Shown: positions 1 through 10,672 of the stretch, one piece after another
How positions within the stretch are numbered: position 1 is the stretch's first letter
How the letters are laid out: each line of letters starts with the position of its first letter
Origin: Costus lasius
Taxonomy: Eukaryota > Streptophyta > Magnoliopsida > Zingiberales > Costaceae
Direction of reading: 5' to 3'
NCBI GenBank assembly: GCA_027563935.2
Contig: CM050448.1
Location: forward strand, 119,405,493 to 119,469,492
Length of the DNA stretch: 64,000 bases
Notes under the pieces: model-generated
The model's database searches: none
What the model saw: the letters and a program-made list of their open reading frames with translations, nothing else
What the model was told of the DNA's origin: nothing
Position numbers and translations under genes: made by a program

Positions 1-534
1 ATAAATGATATTTTGATTTCACAGCACCATTGAAGAAAATCAGGTGGCTCTGTTGCATGTCAAACATCCGAGAGATGACTCTTTCGTTACTGTCAGATAG
101 TCAAATAATGGGTTTTTGAAAATTTCCTATTGAACAAATAATTTCATTCTGGTATACCATGAAAACTAGTAACTGCAGTATAATGAAGCAAACACATAAT
201 AGTTCCAATAATCAAATAATACCATTTTAAAACGATAAGGAATGGATGGAGGCACCAACTCAGTTTTTAAACAAAGCTTCCATCAGAAGTTCCACTTACA
301 ACTACAACACCGCAGATTCAAATATATTCTTTTGTAACAAACATTTTACTTGAAATACAACCAGCATTAAAATACATACAACTATAACTACATTTCGAGA
401 TGACAATGCATATTTTTCATTTTCTTTCAAATTTTGTAATACACAACTATGATGACATATTTTTTTTAGTTTTTATGTATCCCTCTCTCCCAATTTCATA
501 CAGGTATTGTGGGTTGTACATGTTATTTTATGTA

Positions 535-581
<47 letters not shown>

Positions 582-1533
582 CATGACGGTAGATTTCTAG
601 AGTATTCATAATTTTGATATGCCTTGAAGTCAACTTAATACGATAGTGCAGTTAGATGATGGCATGCCTTGAGTATAGAACCTGAAAGAAAAGACCTTGA
701 TTAATTTTGGATAATTACTTAGATGATAAGTGAGGATCTGAGTGATATTGTGTAGATTAATACAATGCTATCTTTATTGTTCCTTATTTTTGATTTTGTA
801 TCCAATTCTTTTAATTTCCTTGCATTACTTATTTGAGACATGTGAATGCTTGTTTATACTGTCATAATTTATAATATATAGCTATACTAGACATGACTAT
901 TGATGATTTGCATAACATATTGGATATTTATGCATATTGATTGTTATGATTGTTTTGTTTTGAAAATGGCATATGATGAGTGAACGAATTGTTGTCCTAG
1001 CAGAATAAGAAGAAAAAGAGAAGAATGACTCCACTCCTCTCTCACAGTCACGTTCGCTCGAGCTGCAAGAAGAAGATGAGCAGGAACTTCTCATGCCTGT
1101 TGCTCCGCTTGCGATGCAATCTGGCGTACCACTCCTTTTCTTCTCTTTTTTCTTCGTCTTCTCCTTCCTCTTTTGTTACTCCCACTTAGTTCTGCTTACA
1201 TCCATGTACCGTCCTCAAACTGGTACAAACTAGGCTACCAATTTTTAATTCCTTGGTTCGGATAGTGGACCCCAATTGAGGTTATAGATGTCAAGTCGCT
1301 ATTAGACTATAGCAGTGCCATGAGTTATCTATGAAGTGTTGGATCGTCCATAGTTGAACGCAACACTATCGAGCTGTCTCTAATCAACTAATTTACTTTG
1401 TGAGTTTAAAATACTCTACCAAATGTGTGCACTTTAAGGTTTTTGTCCTAGGTTGATGATTCCATGACATGTCTGTGGTGTGATCATATTTTTTTATGAT
1501 ATTGTATTGTCAATACAATCATGTCATGTAGGC
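1..1533. other. Intergenic, AT-rich, no gene seen
   Basis: No coding region can be supported here. The stretch is AT-rich with a long TA microsatellite at 543-580 and a short GC-richer patch near 1015-1130 that has no recognisable protein in any frame. It ends at the left edge of a hAT-like element. Confidence 0.6.
543..580. repeat. (TA)n microsatellite
   Basis: An uninterrupted run of 19 TA dinucleotides is visible directly. It is an ordinary simple sequence repeat and is likely to vary in length between individuals. Confidence 0.95.
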
Positions 1534-1895
1534 TAGGAATGGCAGAAAAAAATCCCACCCCGCCCCGTCCCCCGCCTCGATTTAATTAGGAAAACCCAAT
1601 TGCTTGGGTGTCAAGTAAAGCCAAGGTTGGGGTGGGATTTTCTGGTTGCACCCAACCAAACTTTAACCCTAAAACCCTAGCCTCTCCACCCATTCGCCTC
1701 CCCGCCTCTCCTCCGGCTTGCCCCTCGCCCTTCATTGTTGTTGCCCTCCCTCGCCCCTCTCCCTTCCCCATGGGCACTTGATCCTCCGATGGGGTTGGTT
1801 TTGAGATGGGTTTTCTCAAACCTGCTGGTTCATGGTCGAGGTTGAATATAGGATTTGGCACTACTTGCCCCCAACCCAACCCATTGCCATCCCTA
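1534..1895. mobile_element. Small non-autonomous hAT-like element (MITE)
   Basis: The left end reads TAGGAATGGCA and the right end is its complement with one mismatch (TGCCATCCCTA). The flanks are CATGTAGG on the left and CATGTAAC on the right, six of eight matching if the left edge is placed one base earlier, which fits a decayed 8-bp hAT target duplication. The inside has C-rich and G-rich subterminal blocks and no transposase. It resembles the better preserved hAT elements elsewhere in this window, but the imperfect ends make this call tentative. Confidence 0.5.
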
Positions 1896-3066
1896 CATGT
1901 AACACTAGTAAGATGTTTATTTATTGTGTTCCTTAGTGCATGGATCATATTATTGATATTCGTACTAACACTTTCACTAACCTCCTTTCTCTTAGCATCC
2001 AGGTCAACATTTACCACTTCACAAGTTGATAAATAGTTATAAAGGCCACCTATAGAAGACTTTTCGTATTGTATGTCATTCTATATGGATAGTAGTAGTT
2101 ATTATGGACACTATCCTATACATGTGTGGACTGTATGATTAATGTGAAGTTTATTTTGGATCTCATTTTGGAATTTGATTGATTGGATCAATTTTGATTT
2201 TGGTATTTAATCAATCAATTTCAGTTTTACTGTAAATAAACATTAGTTATGTATAATTAAATTTATGATATACAAGTTGATGTTTTAATTTGATTATGTA
2301 TAGTTGCTGGATCATATGCGTTGATTAACTAAAAAGAAATTGTTGCACACCAAAGGTGAATTTATCAACTAGAGTTTTCAATCTACACCCAATCAAGGCA
2401 TGAAGGCATGACAACATCACTAAAAGTATTTTCAGATCAAAATACTATAATGTAGATTGCCGTTATTAAGCCATTGGAAAAAGACCGTAGATTACTGTTG
2501 GGAAAATAATGTAGAATGTTATTAGGCAGAATACAATATATCATTTAATTTAAATGATACAATATTTTATTTATAAATTTAGTTAAATTAATACTTTTCA
2601 TTCTAATATTTTTATTACTAATAATTTTCTTTTTTACAATTTATTTATTTTTAAACATTGTATTTAATTATATATATTTCTCATAAAAATAATTATATTT
2701 AATTATATATTATACAGCTGCAATTGCAACTGTTCTTTTTTGGACAGCAGTTGTGCTCAGAAGCTAATTATTTATCAACCCACACCATGCCATGTGGGTC
2801 AGGAATGTGGGGGAAGGGAAAGGAGTGCAACGCACGGTTGTGCAACCGCAATAGCACATGTTTACGGAATGTTGCGAAGCATTACCAGTCTGCGCCGCAC
2901 TACCCAATGCAGCCACTATAAATGCAAAAGTTATGTTAGTAAATATAATAGCTTTGCATTAGGTGACTAGAAGTTGGGATCAATAATTGTCATTTTCCAT
3001 GTTTTGTATAGAGATTTTGATGCAAGAGAGACCAAAAAAATATAATCAATTAATTCATTACTGCAA
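1896..3066. other. Intergenic, no gene seen
   Basis: AT-rich spacer without a recognisable coding region. A short open stretch around 2724-2970 is rich in Cys and His by chance and matches no family I know. Confidence 0.55.
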
Positions 3067-4339
3067 GGCTCTGTCTGGCTGCAGTTGAAATGGAAAGTGC
3101 TGTCTGGCTGCAGTTGAAATAAGAAGTACTGTCTGAGATAGTGATTTTAGATAGTGATTTTAGATGAAAAACTATAGTTGTTCCAGAAAGCTATATAGTA
3201 TATTACACAAAAATTATAATAATACAAAATAATATATTATATTACATAAAAATTTTAGGAAAACAAAACTATATATTAAATTACATAAAATAAATTTTAA
3301 CATAACAAGGACACCATTTACACAAATATACAACACAACCAGTAGTTAAATATACATTACACAAATATATAAAAAATACAAATCTTATCTTCTAGATTCT
3401 ATCAAACTAATTGCAATTTAATTACGAATATTATCAATCTCATTATAATTAGCTTCACTTGATTGATCTCCTTCGTGATTTGTTCAAGCAAGCATGACTT
3501 TGTAGTTAGCGAATGGAATGTTCATCCATGCAAGAGGAACTCAGATAAGATATGTGAGAATTTGTACTTCCAAGAGATTAGTAAAAAAAATGGTTCATTA
3601 TAGGAAAGTCCACCTATGGATTCATGTGCTCCTGCTTGTGTGGCTTGACAGATGCCAAAGTGAGTATCTTGGGCTCTCTCTTCCACTCCGAACGACTAGG
3701 AATAAGCTTTCTTTCTGATGGATGTATGGATTCTCCTTTGTGATTTGTTCAAGCAAGCATGACTTGTAGCTAGAAGATGGCGAGCAGATTGCAGCTAGCG
3801 GATGGTGAGCAAACTGACGGCGACAAGCAAACGGCAATGAGAGGACAGCGGCAAGATGATGGCAGTGAGCGGGTGGCGACGAGCTGGAGAAACGAGAATA
3901 GATGTGAAAGAGAAGATGAGCATCGTGGAAAGAGTAAAGTTAAAAAAAATTTTAAAAAATCATGGAAAGAGTAAAGTTAGTGGACGGCGGCTAGCGGATG
4001 GTGAGCAAACTAACAGCGGCGAGCAAACGACAGTGAGAGGACGGCGGCAAGATGATGGCAGTGAGCGGGCGACAACGAGCTGGAGAAACGAGAATGGATG
4101 TGGAAGAGAAGATGAGCATCATGGAAAGAGTAAAGTTTAAAAAAAAGATTAAAATAATTAAAAGGTGGACGGCGGCTGCGTTCCGCGGAAAGCTCAATTT
4201 TACAGCTTTCAAAAAAAAAACTGTTTACACGTGAACAGTTGTCCTAGAAATCAGAAGCAGGCCGGATAGTGGGGGAAAAAAATGGGAAATTTGGCTGCTG
4301 GGCAGCGAATTAGGACAGAAAACGCTGCTAAACGGAGCC
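3067..4339. mobile_element. Candidate TIR DNA transposon with internal tandem repeat
   Basis: The left end GGCTCTGTCTGGCTGC and the complement of the right end, GGCTCCGTTTAGCAGC, match at 12 of 16 positions. This suggests terminal inverted repeats of a Tourist/Harbinger-like or related element. The left end is itself duplicated about 34 bp further in (CTGTCTGGCTGCAGTTG occurs twice at 3070-3120). No clear target duplication flanks it, so the boundaries and superfamily are uncertain. There is no intact transposase. Confidence 0.35.
3795..4180. repeat. Two tandem copies of a 196-bp unit
   Basis: Unit 1 starts at 3795 and unit 2 at 3991, each opening with CTAGCGGATGGTGAGCAAAC. Both contain the same series of GC-rich blocks, including GGCAAGATGATGGCAGTGAG and GAGCTGGAGAAACGAGAAT. 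They differ by scattered substitutions, mostly between purines, so the duplication is not recent. The open frames here are by-products of the purine-rich strand and are not proposed as genes. Confidence 0.85.
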
Positions 4340-6582
4340 AAAGTCATCTTTGTCTTTTACCAATAATAGCTATCCACCAACCACTATATGGTAAAATCAT
4401 TGCCACTAACACCAATAATATAATAACTAAAATTTACACTAAATAATTCTCTTTCACCAAAAAGAACCTTTAGAAAGTTAAACAAACCGACAAAATTTCA
4501 TTTCTATTGCTAATCAATGTTTGAAATTTTGGTCGGATCCTGTTTGTACTGGTCCAAGATACTGTAGCATATGTTGGACCAAACAAAATTAATGTAGTCT
4601 AGTATCGGTATGCATTGCTCATATCGGTCCGGCAACTAATCGGATCGAGCTGCAGAACTGGTTTTTAAAACCATGTAGCTAATACAAGAGAGAAACTATG
4701 AATCATATTTCTATTTTTGTAATTTTTCAATATTCACCATGTTTGCTATCTTTTTTCTATTTTCTCATGGCACGTGATTGCTCATGCATTTTTTTTTGTT
4801 TTTTGATCTTGCATAACCCATGCAGATGTAGGAACGACAATGACAGAGGTAGCAACTAGGTGGGCAAGGATGGTGTGACCTCGTTGTCTGCCCACCAAAA
4901 ATGAAAACAATGTCAATCTCAAGGCATGCTCTAAATAGCCAAGCAAAAATGATCAAAATTGACAAAGCTAACAACGACAATCATGAGGCAAATTCTAGCA
5001 ATTTTGAGGCTTGCAACTTGCAATCAAACATTTGGAAACATCCAACAATCACACTTCACCTAGGGAGATGGCGGGGACAACATGAATAGGGAGATGAAAG
5101 ATTCAATATCAACTTATTCATGCAAAGGTGAAGGCATCCTACAATGAATATCATCATCTTGAACTCCAGAGTAAAATCAAGGTCTGTTGTTCAAGGCAAA
5201 GATCTAGACTACGATGCCTAGAGGTTCTTTGCTACTAGTTGACGCCTAGTTTAGAGGTTAATTGTATAACGAGGTGAAGGAGATAAAAGGTGAAAAAATG
5301 AAACACAACACAACATTGTAGGCTACTTGACAAAATCAACCTTGCTCACATCAACATGGCTGCAACACTACTGCTATGATGATAGGATCAATCAAACACA
5401 AGAGGATCCTATCATACACCAACAATAGCAAGAATAGGGATATGAGAAGAGTAGTTTATTGTATCTACAAGTGCCGATGAGGATGGTTCTTTGAATGAGA
5501 TAGAACAAAAAGAGGGATTAATGAGTGCTTGAGGGAAAATACATGAACACTGAGAAAATGCAGATGTGATAGTGACCTCGGTAAAGGACTAGTAAATGGC
5601 AAGACCGGTGGCAAGAGAGCACGGATTAAGTTGGGCTATAATAACAATTGAAGTAGGAGATAGTAGGAAGAGAGGGCAAGAACTACACCTTCAAAGTGAT
5701 TGGAAAGGAGAGAGATACCAAGTAGAATGATAATCAATTCATTAATCAGAGCTCCCTCCAAAGTTACAACTAAAGCCTTCATATAGGCTTTAACCCACAA
5801 CTCACCATGATACCCTGTAGATCCATTATATACCAAAAATATCACCGCTAACCCACTAATAACTACCACCAAGGTAGTCAAAAACTCAAAATCATTTATC
5901 CCTTTTGACTTTTACTGTTCCCCTAAAACTTAACTAAACTTTTGCCCCAACCAATGCGCCCCTACTCGCTTGCCATCCTCCTTGCCAACTCGCCTACCCT
6001 ACTGACAGCGACTCCACTTTGCCCTCCTTTGTTGCCAAGACACTTGACTCGCCCTCCTTCGTCCTTCCATCTACTGCTTAGTGCTGAGTGCTGATTCATC
6101 AACCGATTGCAATCCTCCATCTCGTCTATACTACAACCGCTTCAACATATTGTAAATAATTTCTAATTTTTTATATATTGTTGATTTATGTATGTTGTTG
6201 ATTTCTCGGTTTAAATAATTTGCATATATTTGATTAAATTCTGGATTTTTAATTTTTATAGTTATTACTGCAAATTGCAATGATGGAATTACTAATTAGG
6301 GTTGATTTACAACTTTTATATGTATTCTGTTTCTCAAGTTCTTATCAAATTTTGTATGTGCAAATATGCTTCCTTTACATGCACCAACATAAAAATTAGT
6401 TTCACATTTGTTTATAACAACATTTCTGTATTTCTATTTCACATATAGATGGCAGATAATAATATTTCACAACACTTAGTATCTCACCTAAAAATTTGAC
6501 ACAATTAAATTAAGTTGCAAGTTGTAATCCTCAAGTTCCTACTCCGAATGACAATATTATTGAAAGAGAGACAAGTCACACA
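4340..6582. other. Intergenic, possible decayed transposon sequence
   Basis: No gene is supported. About 4520-4680 carries short blocks such as CTAGTATCGGTATGC and ATCGGTCCGGCAAC, of a type seen again near 13690-13790, 17690-17750 and 28040-28420, suggesting a dispersed repeat. 5900-6130 is CT-rich and lies just upstream of the hAT transposase remnant, so it may be that element's leader. Confidence 0.45.
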
Positions 6583-7977
6583 ATGGATAATATAGAGTCA
6601 ACTACACATGGGAAGCTTAAAAGCATTGTATGGAATCATTTTAAGAATACTCAAGTTAATGGAGAGGATAAGGCTCAATGTAATTATTGTAGAAAGTTAC
6701 ATAGTGGAAAATCAAAAAATGGAACAAAGTATTTGCACCAATACATGGAAACTTGCATTCAATGAAAGATTACTATAAGAGGCCAAAAAGTTCTCACATT
6801 AAAGATAACTAAGAATAAACCAGAAATGCCTTCAGATATTTATGTTCCAGAAATTGCAAAAAACAGTTAGCAAGTGCAATAATCATACATGTATATCCAC
6901 TTTTAACATTGGATCATATTGGTTTCAAGAGGTATTCAAGTGCACTCCAGCCTTTATTTAAGGTGCTTTGTAAAAACTCTATTAAGAAGGATATATCATA
7001 GATTTATGATGTTGAGAAAGTAATGACAATGAAGTTTTTGGATAATGTTGGAGGAAAGTAATGACAATGAAGTAATCAAAAGAGGGGTTACATGGCAATC
7101 ACAACTCATTATATTCATTCTTCGTGGACTTTACAAAATCACATTTTGAGGTACATATATATTAATTCATCTATACATGAGTTTTTTTTATTACCATTAG
7201 TTTCATTTTGAGGCGACATGATAATAATTGTTGATTGTAGTTCATATAATTGATTATTTATTGTGTGTTATTTTTTTATGTTAGGTTTGCCTATATTCCC
7301 GCTCCACACACTAGTGATAGACTTAGCACATTGTTAGTTAATTGACATTGGATTGGAACATAGATACTAAATTATCTCCAATCACTTCTGTAATTTAGAA
7401 GTTTACAACTATCTCAGTATATTTTTTTATTGTTCAGCACTATATATCTGTTGTTGAATGTTGATTTAAGATGTTGAATGTTGTTACAACTATTTTGTTG
7501 TGATCAGGCTATAGATGTTGAATGTTGGTTCAGTATATTTTAATATTGAGCTTGCTACATATTAAGAGTTATATTCTACTGAGTTCTGGGTCTACAACTG
7601 ATTACTGTAATTTATATGTTGAATGTTGCAGCTAGTGGATTGTGATATTTGATTTAAGATAGGTCGGATTTCCCACAGTTTTTTTTTCCGCGGACTCGAT
7701 TTTTTGCGATTTTTTGCGGATACCTGGTTCCCCTGACCTCAGCAGGTCAGGGTTGGGTTGGGATTGGTTTTTTCAAACCCAGCGGGGTCGGGGTCGGGGT
7801 CGGGGTCGGGTAGGTCGGGTTTCCCACAGTTTTTTTTTTCCGCGGACTCGATTTTTTGCGATTTTTTGCGGATACCCGGTTCCCCTGACCTCAGCAGGTC
7901 AGGGTTGGGTTGGGATTGGTTTTTTCAAACCCAGCCAGGTCGGGGTCGGGGTGGGGGTCGGGGTCGGGTCATCCCTA
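6583..7977 (+). mobile_element. Decayed hAT transposon remnant (BED zinc finger and start of transposase)
   Basis: The frame from 6583 encodes a BED-type zinc finger: W at the start of the domain, the pair CNYC, then a distal H and C (HQYMETC). This is the N-terminal DNA-binding domain of plant hAT transposases. After an in-frame TGA, the same protein can be followed through broken frames: motifs AIIIHVYPLLTLDHIGF and YSSALQPLFKVLCKN are typical of the next hAT transposase segment, up to about 7050. The catalytic and dimerisation regions are missing. The right part (7661-7977) is a duplicated G-rich terminal region ending in ATCCCTA, complementary to a hAT-type TAGGGAT terminus. I could not find the left terminus or a target duplication, so the left boundary given is only the start of the BED domain. 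It cannot encode an active transposase. Confidence 0.65.
7661..7970. repeat. Tandem duplication of hAT terminal region, with GGGGTC runs
   Basis: Two units start at 7661 and 7812 (about 151 bp each). Both contain TTTCCCACAG, a T-run, CCGCGGACTCG, two GCGATTTTTT-like blocks, the palindrome-like CCTGACCTCAGCAGGTCAGG, and finish with repeated GGGGTC. The GGGGTC blocks have four or more G-runs spaced by two bases, a pattern able to form a G-quadruplex. Confidence 0.85.
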
Positions 7978-7978
7978 G

Positions 7979-9028
7979 TGTCAGGGCCCGGTCTACCCGG
8001 TTCGGCCCAAGCCCAATGACAAGCCCGAGCCCACACACGGAATCGAGCGTTGCGCTCGATTCAGCGAACAAAGCGCGCGGAACGCGCTCGGCGCGTCCGA
8101 CGGAAGCGGCAGCTTGCGCGAGTTCGTCGGCGCCCTTCTCAGCAGCGGAGGAAGCGGGTTGGCGGCATACTCAGGCGGAAGACGCGGGCAGCGGGCGCTC
8201 GACGCCCTAATCCGAAGAAGAGGCGGCGGCTCCTCTATAAAGAGGAGCGGACGAGCGAGTGGAGGGGGGAGCTCCGCCATTAACGACTACAACGAAGCTT
8301 GGTGAAGCTTCGACGAGAGTGAGAGATTGTAACCGGCGTCGAGGAGACGACCGGCGAGGGAGGGAAGAGGGACACCGGGCCAGGCGGCCGACGGCTGGAG
8401 GAGACGACCTTGTAAGTTTTCTGAGGAATAAAGCTTGGGTTTCTTCTTCACCTGCTTCCCCCTGCTTCGTGTTCTCTGTGGTGATTCGGCGACGACAGCA
8501 GGCGGCTGTCGATCGGCTTCGGACGGAGGAGAGTCGTGAGCGCCGGCGGCGCTCGACAGCAGCAGCGACACAGCGGCGTCGCGAGCTTGAAGACGAACAG
8601 TGGTTTCGAACGCGGCGGCGTTCGAAACGAGGCGTTGACGAAGTCAAAATCGGCAACGGCGAAATCGCAATTCGGCGGGCGAATTTCCGGGCGACGTCAG
8701 CGAGTAGCGGCTAACGCAGGCGAAATCGATTTCGAATCGAGGTGACGTTGGCGTGACGTCATCACAGACGGGATTTCGGAACGACGGTCAAAATCAAGTT
8801 TGACGAGAGAGGTATTTTGGAATTTAGGGTTTCGTTTGGATTTCTCTAAATTAGGGTTAGGGTTTTCTCCGTGCGAATTGTATTTTGGGGATAAAAATTA
8901 TCCGGGGAGATTAGGGTTTCGATTTTGGGTCGGAAACCCTAGGGCGAGTTGCGTTCCGGTGTTCCGCCGGATTGCCCTGAGATAGCGTTTAAGAGCTGTT
9001 TCCAGGCCGATCCGACCGGGGCGTGACA
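7979..9028 (+). repeat. 5' LTR
   Basis: It begins TGTCAGGGCC and ends GGGCGTGACA. A TATA box (TATAAAG, 8236-8242) lies in the loop of a perfect CTCCTC/GAGGAG dyad, and a polyadenylation signal AATAAA is at 8427-8432, so the R region probably lies between them. The open frames on both strands of the GC-rich LTR are repeated in the 3' LTR and are not proposed as genes. Confidence 0.93.
8236..8242 (+). promoter_or_regulatory. LTR TATA box
   Basis: TATAAAG sits between CTCCTC and GAGGAG and is repeated at 10698-10704 in the 3' LTR. The position upstream of AATAAA (8427) suits a U3 promoter. Transcription start was inferred, not seen. Confidence 0.6.
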
Positions 9029-9030
9029 AC

Positions 9031-9042
9031 AGGTATCAGAGG
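9031..9042 (+). other. Primer-binding site, initiator-Met tRNA type
   Basis: AGGTATCAGAGG, two bases after the 5' LTR, closely matches the standard plant retrotransposon primer-binding site TGGTATCAGAGC, which pairs with the 3' end of initiator methionine tRNA. Confidence 0.85.
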
Positions 9043-9187
9043 AGGCTAACGTGCTCTAGTAAACACGGCACGTTCAACTTCACCCTCGAAGGTGAAGAAA
9101 GGCCTGAAATTCCAGAAAATCACCCATACTGCTAGAGGAGCGTCAGAGGACGTCCGACCTAGGCAGGATAAAGGAAAAGCCAAGGAG

Positions 9188-10672
9188 ATGGCTGATCCTG
9201 AGGAGATGGTGAACCAGGGTGATCGCATTGCCCACATCGAGCAGATACTCGGTATGGCCAGTGGTGGAGATAATGGGATGATTCCACAGGTGGAAAGTCT
9301 TCAGAAGACTGTGGAGGATCAAGAATTGCTGATCGAGCAACAGAGGTTGCAGATCGAGCAGCAGAGGTTGCAGATCGAGGTCATGCAACAGACCATGGAG
9401 GGTCTGATCCATCTACCAGGGGAGATGGCTCGCATGAAGGAGGACATGCACGCAGAAGTAAAGGTACTGCGCCTAGCCCTAGCGCAAGTATCATCGGCAC
9501 CGGTGGAGCAGGAGGCTCCCAAACCGAGGGTGCGCGTGCCAGACCCAGCGACGTTCGGGGGGGCTCGATCGTCCAGAGAGGTCGAAAACTTTATCTGGGA
9601 TATGGAGCAACTGTTTTCAGCTAACCATATTTCTGTAGGAGATCGGGTGCAGGTGTGCATCGCCTATCTTACAGGCGACGCGAAACTTTGGTGGCGAACC
9701 AAAGTCAGCTCTACTTCAGGGACTAGTAGCTGGACTTGGGAGACTTTCCGTGAGGAACTGCGGCGGCAGTTTCTTCCCGGAAACTCGGCGGACCAGGCGC
9801 GTGGCAAACTGGATCGGCTGAGGCATACAGGCTCGATCCAGGAGTACGTTCGGGCTTTCTCTACTTTGATGCTGGAGCTTCCAGGCATGGCGGAGGACGA
9901 TAGGAGGTATTTCTTCCTCCGGGGTCTTCAGCCATGGGCAGAAACAGAGGTCCGACGTCGCGAGCCAGTTGACTGGAGGGCCACTGCGGCGGTGGCTGAA
10001 TCTCTGGTGGATAACAGAAGTTTCAAACCAGCACCACCAAAGAAATCCAAGACACCACCAAAGCGCGGCTCTCAGCGCGGCTCCCCACGCACACCGCCGG
10101 GAGATAGAGTTCCAGAGAGAGGTAGACCATTCTACCGGCAGAACAAGGGTTCACCGGGACGACGGGAGCAAAAGCCACAGGGTTGCTTTTGGTGCGGCGG
10201 TCCTCACTGGGTAAAGGATTGTCCTAACAAGCAAAAGCTCATGGCGATAGCGGCACAGGATCCAGCCGAGCAGGTTGAAGAAACTGAACAACCGCGGATT
10301 GGATCACTACAGGTAGTTCCACACACTGCCACTGGAGCGCAGCAGTGTCGGATCGGGGCGATGAGGATTGGAGCGATGGTTCTGCAGGATCCGCCCGTTA
10401 GAGACATCGAGGGCGATGTCCAAGTTGGCCGGGGGAGTATTGTCAGGGTCCGGTCTACCCGGTTCGGCCCAAGCCCAATGACAAGCCCGAGCCCACACAC
10501 GGAATCGAGCGTTGCGCTCGATTCAGCGAACAAAGCGCGCGGAACGCGCTCGGCGCGTCCGACGGAAGCGGCAGCTTGCGCGAGTTCGTCGGCGCCCTTC
10601 TCAGCAGCGGAGGAAGCGGGTTGGCAGCATACTCGGGCGGAAGACGCGGGCAGCGGGCGCTCGACGCCCTAA
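9188..10672 (+). CDS. gag: Retrotransposon Gag protein, running into the 3' LTR
   Basis: A 494-residue frame from the first ATG after the 5' LTR. An N-terminal coiled coil is visible around residues 30-75 (repeated LQIEQQR heptads). A retrotransposon Gag domain follows at about residues 115-245, with the typical GDAKLWW and a WETFREELRRQF stretch. A basic Pro/Arg-rich region leads to a CCHC zinc knuckle: C333, C336, H340, C345, with three rather than four residues before the His, a spacing common in plant Ty3 Gags. Gag packages element RNA into particles. No stop occurs before the polypurine tract, so residues from about 419 on are encoded by the 3' LTR. No protease or polymerase follows. The frame is also open upstream to 9092 without an ATG, and 9188 was chosen as the only ATG available. 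Confidence 0.85.
   Translation: MADPEEMVNQGDRIAHIEQILGMASGGDNGMIPQVESLQKTVEDQELLIEQQRLQIEQQRLQIEVMQQTMEGLIHLPGEMARMKEDMHAEVKVLRLALAQVSSAPVEQEAPKPRVRVPDPATFGGARSSREVENFIWDMEQLFSANHISVGDRVQVCIAYLTGDAKLWWRTKVSSTSGTSSWTWETFREELRRQFLPGNSADQARGKLDRLRHTGSIQEYVRAFSTLMLELPGMAEDDRRYFFLRGLQPWAETEVRRREPVDWRATAAVAESLVDNRSFKPAPPKKSKTPPKRGSQRGSPRTPPGDRVPERGRPFYRQNKGSPGRREQKPQGCFWCGGPHWVKDCPNKQKLMAIAAQDPAEQVEETEQPRIGSLQVVPHTATGAQQCRIGAMRIGAMVLQDPPVRDIEGDVQVGRGSIVRVRSTRFGPSPMTSPSPHTESSVALDSANKARGTRSARPTEAAACASSSAPFSAAEEAGWQHTRAEDAGSGRSTP
10431..10440 (+). other. Polypurine tract next to 3' LTR
   Basis: GGGGGAGTAT abuts the TGTCAGGG start of the 3' LTR and has the purine run expected for plus-strand priming. 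Confidence 0.65.

Noticed and set aside
1586..2036. Opposing frames of 143 and 76 codons
   Set aside because: They lie in the C/G-rich ends of the small hAT-like element and have no protein features.
8050..8714. Overlapping GC-rich frames of up to 151 codons on both strands, repeated near 10512-11235
   Set aside because: They lie in the two LTRs, occur on both strands at once, are rich in Arg/Ser/Ala from base composition, and have no domain.
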